From the NCBI RefSeq assembly GCF_020080835.1, contig NC_058164.1, forward strand, positions 19,586,688-19,650,687: a stretch of 64,000 bases of DNA, written 5' to 3'. Under the pieces are notes generated by a model. That model was not told the origin of the DNA. It saw only the letters and a program-made list of their open reading frames with translations, and searched no databases. Made by a program: the position numbers and the translations under genes. This document shows, one piece after another, positions 49,918-60,130 of this stretch; position 1 is the first letter of the stretch, and each line of letters starts with the position of its first letter. This DNA is from Cotesia glomerata (lineage: Eukaryota; Arthropoda; Insecta; Hymenoptera; Braconidae).

Positions 49918-50256
49918 CCCTGATAGCCAAGTTGGCCGCAACTTTCTGTCAATCTACTGCCGCAACTTGTCACCAAGTTGGCGGCAACTCTTGGAAATTA
50001 ACTCGGTTGATGTCAACTTGTTCACCAAGTTGTCGACAAAAGTTGCTTCTGAAACTTTTTCACACCAAGTTGACGACAAATTTGTCAAGAAATTTGGCGA
50101 CATATTGCGGCAGTAGATTGGGCTCTTTTTTCTCAGAAACTTGTCGCCAACTTGACGCCAACAGTTACAAATTCGAAAGTTGACCGCAAGTTGTCGCTAA
50201 ATTGGTGGCAACTATCTGACACCAACTTGGTTGGTCTGAAACTCTGGCTATCAGGG
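49918..50256. mobile_element. CCCTGATAGCC MITE, third copy with TA target duplication
   Basis: Ends CCCTGATAGCCAAGTTGG and CTCTGGCTATCAGGG, flanked by TA at 49916-49917 and 50257-50258. Length 339 bp. The whole body is built of variants of CAACTTG.CG.CAA and its complement, so it is internally repetitive and self-complementary. Open frames in it are spurious. Confidence 0.85.
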
Positions 50257-50881
50257 TAGAAACTTAAAAGCAAAAAAAATGAGTTTGTCACAAAGAGAAG
50301 CTTATTTTTTACATAAGTAATTATTTGATAGTAATCCTAATTTTTTTTTAATTAAAAAATAAATATGGAACTTAAATTAGCAGACATCTATCATTTTTTG
50401 AATTTTCACTACAGATAAATTACTACTAAAAAAATATTTAAAAAAAAAATTATATCATTAGTAATTTTTTGAAATATTTAAAAGTGAAATTTTTTAGAAA
50501 ATTTTTGTTATAATAATTTATTTACCAGAAAAAATCCTAAAAATCATCAGATGTCAGCTAATTTAAGTATCATAAAGTAAATACCTAATATACAATTGTA
50601 CATATTTTTTTCTACATACATGTACATCTATTTTATTTTAGTAAGGTAATTTTTTAATAATGATTTAATCTAAGCTGTTTTTGAAAAATTTTATAAACAA
50701 TAAATTGCGTAGACACATTTATCGCAAGGAACTCCTGACCAAATTTGATAGTAGATAATGCAGCCGAAATTTCTTCATCATTCGGTACTTGGAGCGATGA
50801 TTTTCGAAGTTAATCAAGTAAGAAATCAAATTTTTTTTCCTTTTGATTAACTTTAACTTTATTATGTTTCTTTATTTAATA
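50257..50881. other. AT-rich sequence with a TGATACTGAAATT-family MITE
   Basis: Apart from the MITE copy at 50364-50573 nothing is recognised. Confidence 0.5.
50364..50573. mobile_element. MITE, TGATACTGAAATT family
   Basis: The left end GGAACTTAAATTAGCAGACA with TCT and the right end GATGTCAGCTAATTTAAGTA with TCAT are inverted; the interior is non-coding. Confidence 0.65.
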
Positions 50882-51120
50882 CACTTATAAAAAAATTAAC
50901 TTGACTCAAGAGCCAAAATCTTGAACAAAGAATACCATTTTGAAGAAAATGATATTCTTGAGTCAAGAGAATAATTTCTTGAGTCAAGAAATTATTCTTG
51001 ATTTAAGTAAATTTTTCTTGTCTCAAGAATTTATTCTCTTGACAAAAAAATCATTTTCTTCAAAATGGTATTCTTGGTTCAAGATTTTGGCTCTGAGTTA
51101 AGTTAATTTTTTTATCAGTG
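50882..51120. mobile_element. 239-bp hairpin MITE with TA target duplication
   Basis: CACTTATAAAAAAATTAACT with TTGACTCAAGAGCCAAAATC at the left is mirrored by GATTTTGGCTCTGAGTTAAG and TTAATTTTTTTATCAGTG at the right. The arms continue (AATACCATTTTGAAGAAAAT pairs with ATTTTCTTCAAAATGGTATT) almost to the centre. It is flanked by TA on each side. The centre consists of alternating TTCTTGAGTCAAGAA palindromes. The whole transcript could fold into one long hairpin. Confidence 0.88.
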
Positions 51121-51194
51121 TAGAAATTTTTTTTTTTTATATCTCAAGATATATAAGATATTTTTATATATGAGATGCCGCGGTTTTGGTTGAA

Positions 51195-51345
51195 TGTTAA
51201 GAAGGGTTTACATTTTTCCTCTCTCTCGCCCTCTATTGGACAAAAGAAAATATCTCTGTCATACTTGTACAACAAATGGAATCTTAAAACGCATTTTATG
51301 CATAAATAAATGAAAATTTTCCAAAAAAGCGCTTCGCTCTTCGAT
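51195..51345 (-). repeat. Dispersed repeat fragment, copy of 6664-6822
   Basis: Reverse-strand match to 6664-6822 (see that entry). The adjoining minus-strand frame 51259-51492 is open for 77 codons and may be part of the same mobile sequence, but has no recognisable domain. Confidence 0.65.
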
Positions 51346-51636
51346 AGATAATTTAATTATCGTCGCAGATGCTAATGATTGAGCATTTAAACAGCACATG
51401 TTGATCATAGATGATATTGCATGCTCCAAAGATCCTGAAATACACGATTTTGGCATCTGACAACAGTCTGGACGCAATGCTAACGGTGGCAAGTGACATT
51501 TTCATGAATTTAACAATAATGTGAATTGTTATTTTAAATATTTATCAATCATTTATCCGAACTTGTTTGGTCAATAAATAGCTATTCGGTATGAAAAGAA
51601 TTTAGTAGAATGATCATATATGTTATCGTGGTACTA

Positions 51637-52241
51637 CCCGTGTAAAAAAAAAATTTTCCTGAAAAGTTCCGGAATAGTTCCTGGTCCGGAACGTTTCTAT
51701 GATAAGACAATCCGGAACATCCCCGGAATACTTCTGCAATGTTCTCGAAATAGTTCTGGAACATCCGCGGAACACTTCCGGAACATTTCCGGAAAATCTC
51801 CGGCAGATTTATAGAACATCGCTGCAATACTTCCAGAATAAATTAGGAATACTTCCGGAACATCTCCAGTACACTCCTGGAATATTCCCGAAATACTTCT
51901 GGAACAAATCGGGAATAGTTACAAAATATATCGGGAATACATCGGGGATATGTTTAAAATATTCCTGGAAAAATCCTCGAATGCTTCTGAAACATTTCCG
52001 GTAAACGTTTGGATTATGTTCCGGAAGTATTCCTAATTTATTCTCGAAGTATTCCAGCGATGTTTTATAAGTCTGTCGGAGATTTTCCGGAAATGTTCCG
52101 GAAGTGTTCCATGAATGATCCAGAACTATTTCGAAAACATTGCAAAAGTATTCCGGGGATGTTCCGGATTGTCTTATCATAGGAACGTTCCGGACCAGGA
52201 ACTATTCCGGAACTTTTCAGGAAACTTTTTTTTTACACGGG
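51637..52241. mobile_element. 605-bp palindromic element with TA target duplication and CCGGAA-rich body
   Basis: CCCGTGTAAAAAAAAA at the left and TTTTTTTTTACACGGG at the right are bounded by TA (51635-51636 and 52242-52243). About 100 bp at each end are mirror copies (AGTTCCGGAATAGTTCCTGG pairs with CCAGGAACTATTCCGGAACT; CTATGATAAGACAATCCGGA pairs with TCCGGATTGTCTTATCATAG). The body is a degenerate array of roughly 12-base TTCCGGAACAT-like units. Because of the symmetry, overlapping frames on both strands encode the same start MIRQSGTSPEYFCNV; these frames are not genes. Confidence 0.88.
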
Positions 52242-52319
52242 TAACAATCTGCAATAAAAATAAAACAAAACCACTAATAAAAAAAAAATAGTAATAAATA
52301 TTTTGAATAGGGGTGTGCG

Positions 52320-52420
52320 AATAGTGTTCAAATCGAATCGAATCGAATAGTACTAATCGAAATTCGAATCGAATATTCGAATAATTCGAATAGTTCGAAT
52401 GTTTCAAATAATTCAAACAG
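52320..52420. repeat. Short degenerate TTCGAAT/CGAATCGAAT repeat
   Basis: Overlapping AATCGAATCGAATCGAAT and ATTCGAATAATTCGAATAGT units form a low-complexity array of about 100 bp. Confidence 0.75.
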
Positions 52421-52639
52421 TCGTTTTCTGTCGATAAACTAACTAATTTTGGTGTAAAAATTAATTCGTTTTATTTTATTTGACTAAATGGAGTCTTCAT
52501 AATTATTTGATAGTAAAATCTGCTTATTATATTTGTCATAAATATTTCTTGGTGTATTCGGACCCCCTACTTCGGGGCACCTCGCCATTTTGACATTTTT
52601 CCAGGAAAATTCGATTTTCTTTTAAATGAGATTTACGAC

Positions 52640-52980
52640 ACGATGATTCAGACATTGAAAGCTCATCCTGATGTTACGCTCATCGAGACCTTTTATTTGA
52701 GTATGCACACGAATTTTTTTTTTTATATATTTTATATATTTTACAAATATAAGATGTATCATTTGAATAAAATATATGGAAAAATACGTGTGGGTATTCA
52801 AATGCAAGGTCTCGATAAGTGTAACTCCAGGATGAGCTTAGATCATTAAAAATATCATTAGTAGACAAAATAAAACGTCATTTCTTCGTTATTGACATTT
52901 TTCAAGAAATAAGCTAATCCTAATATTACGCTCATCGAGACCTTTCAAAGTATGCACACGATTTTTTTCATATATTTTAT
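52640..52980. repeat. Inverted and direct repeats around CGCTCATCGAGACCTTT
   Basis: GTTACGCTCATCGAGACCTT with GAGTATGCACACG at 52670-52710 is inverted at 52785-52840 (CGTGTGGGTATTCAAATGCA, AGGTCTCGATAAGTGTAAC) and repeated directly at 52925-52965. The second copy ends abruptly where the 2 kb palindrome starts, so the palindrome may have inserted into it. Confidence 0.65.
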
Positions 52981-52983
52981 ATA

Positions 52984-54992
52984 GAGCAAGATCACGTCAA
53001 CTGGACCCCCTATTTTCCACTTGATCATGAAAATTAAGTTCATGTATCTTTTTTATAAGTACATACCAAGATAAAATGATCCGCGAAACGATTTTTAAAA
53101 ATTTCGATTTTAACAATAATTTTTTTTACAATGAAAATTTTAGGTACTTTTAATTAAAAAATGGATTGTAAATCAACCGTTAAAGTTAAAATAATGGGGC
53201 TTGAAGGATTTGTTTTTAAAATGTTTATATTTTAATAAAATATTAATAACTAAAAATTATTTGTTTATTATCATATTGTTAATTAACTTTTAAGTTAACA
53301 AATGAAAATTTCACTGACTTCTCGGTGAAAAAAATGAAGTTTTTTTTTATCGGTTACATGCGTTATTTATTAAAGTTTAAGATTTCAGAAAAAAATTTCA
53401 CTGCTCGCGATTTGTTTAAGCAATATAAATTTATTTATCACAGCGCGCCGAGCGCCAGGCGCTGTCAGAATACCGCGCCGTCGAACGTCAGACTATGTTA
53501 CAGCTTCGATTAATTATAATTAAAAATAACAATTAAAAATATAACTATCAAACAAATTTTATTATTATTATGATCAATATTATGACTAATAAAATAATTA
53601 AATTATCTATTATTAAAGAAAAATAGAAAAAACGAACTAGTAATAAATATTAAATTTTGTAGACATTTGTTAACTTTATTTTTTTTTTTTTTTTTAAACT
53701 TGGTTAATAAAAAATTTTTTATCTTCCGACACATTATTATATTATTAATCTTTATATATATTTATATATATATTTTCTCTGTGCGTGTGTTTGTCACTGA
53801 ACTTTTTCTAAACGGCTGGACCAATTTTAATGAAACTTTTTGTGTGTCTTTAGGTGGATTCGAAAATGGTTTAGATTCACAATTCAGTCCACGGAAAAAT
53901 GTTTATTCAATTAAATTTTTATTTATAAATTGTTCTTGATCTTGGAATGTTTTACATTGGATCTGACAGACAGTATCGAATATTCATTTGAGAAAAAAAA
54001 TTATAATCGAAATTCAAAAAAATTTTGTGTAATTGTGTTAAAATCAATCAGTTGCTAATTGAAATATGTCATTATAATAACGTTTTAATAATAATTTTCA
54101 TCAAAACGGTCCAAACTGTAACAGCTCATTCAAATAAACTTGAAATTTTTTAATTTAAGACGTGTGTACAAGAAAACGTCTGTCTGGTCCGCTAGTAATA
54201 ATATAGTAATATATTACTATATTATTAATGATAATATAATAATGTTTCGGAAGATAAAAAAGTTTTTATTAACCAAGTTTAAAAAAAAAAAAATAAAATA
54301 AAGTTAACAAATGTCTACAAAATTTAATATTTAATACTAGTTCGTTTTTTCTATTTTTCTTTAATAATAGAGAATTTACTTATTTTATTAGTCATAATAT
54401 TGATCATAATAATAATAAAATTTGTTTGATAATTATATTTTTAATTGTTATTTTTAATTATAATAAATCGAAGCTGTAACATAGTCTGACGTTCGACGGC
54501 GCGGTATTCTAACAGCGCCTGGCGCTCGGCGCGCTGTGATAAATAAATTTATATTGTTTAAACAAATCGCGAGCAGTGAAATTTTTTTCTGAAATCTTAA
54601 ACTTTAATAAATAACGCATATAACCGATAAAAAAAAACTTCATTTTTTCACCGAGAAGTCAGTGAAATTTTCATTTGTTAACTTAAAAGTTAATTAACAA
54701 TATGATAATAAACAAATAATTTTTAGTTATTAACATTTTATTAAAATACAAACATTTTAAAAACAAATCCTTCAAGTCCGATTAATTTGACTTTAACGGT
54801 TGATTTACAATCCATTTTTTAATTAAAAGTACCTAAAATTTTCATTGTAAAAAAAATTATTGTTAAAATCGAAATTTTTAAAAATCGTTTCGGGGATCAT
54901 TTTATCTTGGTATATACTTATAAAACAAATACATGAATTTAATTTTCATAATCAAGTGGAAAATAGGGGGTCCAGTTGACGTGATCTTGCTC
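52984..54992. repeat. 2.0 kb palindrome (two arms of about 770 bp around a 460-bp loop)
   Basis: The left arm runs from GAGCAAGATCACGTCAACTG at 52984 to about 53760; the right arm runs from about 54225 to CAGTTGACGTGATCTTGCTC at 54992. Long blocks match at about 95% by eye, for example CACTGACTTCTCGGTGAAAA, CACTGCTCGCGATTTGTTTA, GCGCGCCGAGCGCCAGGCGC and CGCCGTCGAACGTCAGACTA, each found reverse-complemented on the other side. No protein is encoded. It is either a fold-back transposon or a local inverted duplication. Confidence 0.9.
53765..54203 (+). mobile_element. Loop of the palindrome: candidate non-autonomous element
   Basis: The loop contains CTGTGCGTGTGTTTGTCACT and AACGGCTGGACCAATTTTAA with TGAAACTTTTTGTGTG, a sequence type I recall as a widespread insect transposon-derived repeat. 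It ends GTCTGTCTGGTCCGCTAGT. The CTAG-T end would suit a Helitron terminus but this is a guess. Confidence 0.4.
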
Positions 54993-55878
54993 ATACCTAT
55001 ATGATATTTCTCATATTTGTGGAATATAAAAAATATGTAAAAATATTTGTGGAATATATAAAATATATAAAAAACTCATGTGGGCTATATAAATATTACT
55101 GTAATGTAATATAGCTATAGACTTAAGGAAGTTCGAGCGAATCTAATGTAAAAAATAATTTCCAACTTTGAGCTTTGAAATTAAGTATACATATAAATAA
55201 AGACGTCATTTATCCAATCCCAAAATTTAAAAAAAGATTCACCGTTTAGTTACTTAGATATTAAATTTTAAAAATCACCTATTTTATCTCCTTATACACG
55301 GGCTCTTATGGTGGGCAAACTTTTGTCGAGACTTTAATTATTTTTTTCAATATTAACCTCCCAACTTTAACGGATAAAAAACTATCCACAAGAAACTTGA
55401 ATTATTGCAAAATATAAAAACAATTTAATAATAATACATTACCGATATAATTTTTGAAATATTTAAAGTCAAATTTTATGTTTGTAACTCGTTTACCGTC
55501 AGCTATTTATTCGAATAAAGATTTGACAACATCGCGTCAACAGCTGAGAAGAAGAAAAGGATAGAAGTATAGTTACAGAGAGAGAAATGTTTAACTTACA
55601 CACTCATCCACGTCTCTGTTATGGGTATAATCAAGCGCGCTATTGCCAAATCTGTTTATTTATTCCGGCAAGTAATAAATACCAAAGTCATTTTATTACT
55701 TTACTTTATTAAATAAGTAAAAATCATCAATTATTAAATTGTTTAAATTATTTAAAATTAAAATAAAGAAAAATCTAAAAAATAAAGAAAAATCTATTAG
55801 AATAAATCATTTAAACGATCATTTTTACATAAACTTATTTCTAACTAGTGACATGATAATGATAGTATTACTTATCAC
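54993..55878. other. AT-rich sequence between palindrome and gustatory receptor remnant
   Basis: No gene. The missing last exons of the adjacent gustatory receptor would be expected here and are not found. Confidence 0.5.
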
Positions 55879-56974
55879 CTCAGACTTGATTCGAGGACAG
55901 CCAAAATATCTGAGCTTAACTCGGTGGTTAATAATTTCCGTTCTTTTCATCTGCAATAAATGAATGAACTTCAAAATTAAATAATTAGATCAAACTTCAT
56001 GAAAGTTATTGAATACAGACTTCTGTGATAATTCTTGTTATACAGCAGCTTAATACAAGAATAGAAATAAACTCCTTGAAGGCCCACGATGAGTCAACAA
56101 GTAACATAAATAAATTATGAAAATTTGTATGCGGTGATTTTATGCCATGGTAAAAGATAATTATGAATAAACTAATGATCATCCATAAGCATGAAGAAAT
56201 AATTGCTAATAGAATCGGAAACGAATAGAAATTTGATAATTCTTGAGTTATTTCATAGATATGACGTTGCATTTTTCGGATAAAAATAAATTTTTTCATA
56301 ATATCGGAATGTAAATTATTATTGAAATGTAAAAACTCATTCGAGGATTCATCAACTTTATTTGCAAATGACAAAAGTGATTCATTCAAGCTATGAATTA
56401 ATTTTCTCAAAAAATTAACGCAAAGAGCGTATTGAATCACAACACCTTCAAGAATACATCCGGCTGCGATATTATAAAAAGAAGATAGCTGTTGTTTAGT
56501 TTCGAACGCTCTCATATTGACAACAAAAATTGTAATAATTTGCAACACAACTATTAATACTTCATAAGTATTGTCTCGCCATTGACTATTATAAATACGG
56601 TTTTCTTTTAATTCATTATGGACGTAAATTATTTTATTGATTATGGATACTAAAATTTTTCGTTTAACGTAGAAAAAAATCACTGTAACTGTAGACATAC
56701 AGTGTAAACCTATATCAATTAACATTAAATGCAGTCTCTATAAGCAAGGACTCTTTATTTTTAAAAGTGCTGGATTGTTACGATAGAAAATAATGAAATA
56801 AGGTAATGCCACCATAGAAGCTAATGAAATGATAAGATTGTACATTGATCCATAAAAAGAATCATAACTCTTTATAATAAATCGACTATTTTTGTGAATA
56901 TTTGAGGATTTTCGAATAGTTAACGTAAGTGGAGCAAGCGCGAGAATTTTGAAAATTATAATAATTACTCGCAA
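55879..56974 (-). pseudogene. Degraded gustatory receptor (Gr) gene
   Basis: Two exon equivalents of the intact neighbour are present on the minus strand: about 56974-56021 and 55950-55879. They align throughout (FKILALAPLTLTIRKSSN, IQYALCVNFLRKLIHSLNES, YSFPILLAIISSCLWMIIS, KRTEIINHRVKLRYFGCPRI). Defects: no ATG at the start (the reading opens at TTG just after a TAA); an in-frame TAG at 56738-56740 in a position equivalent to a Lys-containing stretch of the intact gene; and no trace of the third and fourth exons that carry the FSMELSHRQ and TYLIILL motifs. The donor after the large exon is also weak (GTCTGT). A pseudogene produced by tandem duplication and decay. Confidence 0.8.
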
Positions 56975-57915
56975 TTAAATATAATCTTTTTTGAAAAGTC
57001 CTTTTACGAACCTCATTTTTTTTACGAACTGTTTTATTATACTGTATCCACTCACTGACTCAATAAGTGGAATGATACTATTAGAACATCGGCTTGAAAT
57101 ATTTACATATACATAATGTATCAAAGGGAAAAAAATTATTACTTTGTTATTTTATTATTTCACCTTCTATTAGGTTTAAATGAATTGATATTATAATAAT
57201 ATATTCGATGATAATGCAAGTCCACTGTATCTATAAACTACTGAATTATTAATTTTAAAAGGATTAAAATTATATGCATGTTGGAGAAATTAATTATTAA
57301 AATGGTGATAATGTTATTAATAAAAAAAATTTTGTTTGTATTGATTGCTTAAAAAAAATTTAAGCTGTTAATATTAATAGTAAGACTTACCGAAGCATAT
57401 TTTTCTACTTCTTGGAATGTTCTTAACAGATTTTTAGTTTTAGTTATTAACTAAAATCTACGTAAAATTTATTTGAAGTTAAGATATTTCTTTTCATTAA
57501 AAATTAAAGCTTTTTATATGTTTTACACTTCTTTACATCATGTGATTGTTACTCAATTTTATTATTAAAAAAGTGTAAATATTATTAGTTCCTTACCTGA
57601 TCTAATGATAAATATAATTTACTGAAATTGAAAAAAAAAAATCAATTCCTTAAATTTTTTAGTCAAACCTTCCAAACTATACCAATAACATATATTTTAA
57701 CTCATCAATTTAATTTGCTAGAGTAATCAACTAGTTTATATGAGCGATCAAAGTAAAATTAAGTTTTATATCTATTTAGAATATGATGTTTACTTGAACA
57801 AACGTGTACAGTTTGAACTGAAAAATGATATTCATGTTTAGTTTTTGTATTTTTGTTTTATTTACAAATACTGACCAATTTTATTAAAGATATATACATC
57901 TATTTTTAAAATATT
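56975..57915. other. Spacer between the two gustatory receptor copies
   Basis: 940 bases of AT-rich sequence, no gene or repeat recognised. Confidence 0.5.
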
Positions 57916-59847
57916 TCATTCATCCGAAGAAGAAGTTTTTAATAATATTATCAAATAAGTTGTTGTTGTGCTCAGTATCTAAAAAAAAAAAATATATATT
58001 TACACTATAAAAAAAATTTCAAGTTATCCATTTAAGTAAATAGGTTTCTGCATCAGATTCATATAAAAATATACCTAACAGAGATTAAGAATTTATGCAA
58101 AAAAAAAAAAAGAAAATATTTTTAATGTGATTAAATTCGATTTGTAATAAAAAATTATTTTTCACCACAAATGAAGTAAAAGGCGTAAAAAGCACAAGAT
58201 ATGTTGAAAAAAACTGTACATTTAAACTTATCATAATCCTGATAAAATATATCCAAATAAAAATATATTAAGTCGTATTTTTGTAATTAAGTAAAAAAAT
58301 TTAATTGATTGATCTGTTGTCCAAAGAAATTTTTATAAATCTTCTCTGATCATTAAATAAGTACGTAAAGTTTTTTATATTGACTTTATGAAATATGAGT
58401 AAAATAATGATTAAAAAATAGAATTAAGTTAACTGAATAACAAAAAAGTAATACACTAATTGTAAAAAATTCTTACAGGTATCAAGAGTGTGCTGTCAAT
58501 TGAAAAAAAATTACAAGCAGTGAAGCACGTGTACTGTCGGTGAGACAGTTCCATGGAAAATTGCTCCATCTGTAAAAGCCAGATAACAATATTGGGATAA
58601 ATAGTGTCAAGTAACTTACAAGTTTTATTACTGTCGTGTTAATTATATTTTTACCTGAGATTTGATTCGAGGGTATTGGAAGAGTGTGAGTTTAACTCTC
58701 CGAGCAATATGTTCTGTTCTTTTCATCTGTAACAAAAATATGTAAAAGTTTATTTAAAATTAAACAATCAAAAAAGAACAGTGACTTTTTTGAGGCCGTA
58801 TAATAAAATTTGATAGAATATAAATTATTAATTGATACTTACTTCAGTGGCAGTTTTTGTTATATAACTGGTCAATATAAGTATAGGAACAAAATCTTTC
58901 AAAGGCCATAGCGAATCAACAAATACAATAAATAATCTATGCGAGTCATAAGAATGCGAATTAGATTTTGTTTCATAGTAGAAAATTATTATATACGCAC
59001 TCATGATCATCCATAAACATGAAAAAATAATTGCTAACAAAATAGGAAATGAATAGAAATCTGACAACATTTGAATTGTTTCAAAGATAGATCGATGCAT
59101 TTTTTTAATGAAAATTAAATTTTTCATGTAATCATGATATAAATCATTGTTGGAATATAGAAACTCACTTGATAATCTGTCAACTTTATCTGCTATTAAT
59201 GACAAAGATTCATTTAAACTATAAATTAATTTTCTCAAAAAATTAACGATAAGGGCGTATTGAATCATAAGACCTTCCAGAATAAAACCTGAAGCGACAA
59301 AATAATTTAAACATATATCATTGTCGTTTGTGGCCGCTCTTATGTGAAGCACAATGATTATAATAATTTGCAATAAAACTATGGATACTTGGTACGTATT
59401 ATCGTGCAAATGACTGCGACAAATGAGGTTTTGCTTTAATTCATTGCTGACCGAAATAATTTTATTAATTATCACTGCAAAATTTTTTTGTTTTAAACAG
59501 AAAAAAATCACTATAATTATTGAAATACAAGGAACATTTATTTCAATCAATATTTTAAACAATTTCTTGAGATCACGATTATCTATTATTTTTAAACTTT
59601 CGTTGCGGGTGCAATTATCAAATTGAAAATAAACTAAAGTTACTATAGAGATTAATGAGAAAAAAATATTATACACTGATCCTGGTAATGAATATGAAGT
59701 GTTAACAATTATTCGATTGTTTTTGTAATAATTCGATGATCGGCGAATAGTTACTGTGAAGGGAGCAAGTGTGAGTACTTTGAAAAACACGGCAATCAAT
59801 TGGAGAGAAAGATAATTAGTTTGAAAACGTTGTTTAATGTTAATCAT
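57916..59847 (-). CDS. Gustatory receptor (insect Gr family), complete
   Basis: Four exons on the minus strand: 59847-58843, 58726-58655, 58569-58477, 57978-57916, phase 0 at every junction, giving 410 residues. One large first exon followed by three short C-terminal exons is the classic insect Gr layout. The large exon encodes about six hydrophobic segments with an intracellular N-terminus (FFKVLTLAPFTVTIRRSSN). The short exons give KRTEHIARRVKLTLFQYPRI, then MEQFSMELSHRQYTCFTACN with FFSIDSTLL, then TTTTYLIILLK, which corresponds to the family signature TYhhhhhQF with the QF replaced. Expected role: ligand-gated cation channel in the dendrites of taste neurons; ligand unknown. A broken paralogue lies 0.9 kb downstream in the same orientation. 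Confidence 0.88.
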
Positions 59848-60130
59848 CTTTAAAAAAATTTATAAGAGCATCTAAAAAAAAGCTTCTTATTTTCACGTTT
59901 GACTTTTACGGAATGAATTACTTTGTTAATAGAATATATAGCAATTCATTTTTGTAAAGTAAATATCTGATGTTAGTGTGCGATTGGAGTAATAATTTAT
60001 TATTTTACCCTTCAGGGTGTTACAGAAATTAATATGGTGCTAATACGTACGGCAACAACTTTATCTATACATTATAAATTATTCATTTTGAAACGAGTCA
60101 GTCTCATAAAAGCTCAATTTATTTGAGTGT
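59848..60130. other. Upstream flank of the gustatory receptor
   Basis: AT-rich presumed promoter; no element recognised. Confidence 0.4.

Noticed and set aside
49572..50183. Two plus-strand frames of 74 and 102 codons
   Set aside because: They lie inside internally repetitive MITEs with TA duplications; no selection for protein expected.
51620..52180. Frames on both strands sharing MIRQSGTSPEYF
   Set aside because: The shared peptide results from the mirror symmetry of the element, not from a gene.
49194..52420. Possible CRISPR array or satellite
   Set aside because: Repeats are inverted, degenerate and transposon-like with TA duplications; there are no regularly spaced unique spacers, and this is a eukaryotic genome.
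53325..53513. 62-codon frame in the palindrome arm
   Set aside because: The mirrored arm does not preserve it and it has no recognisable domain.
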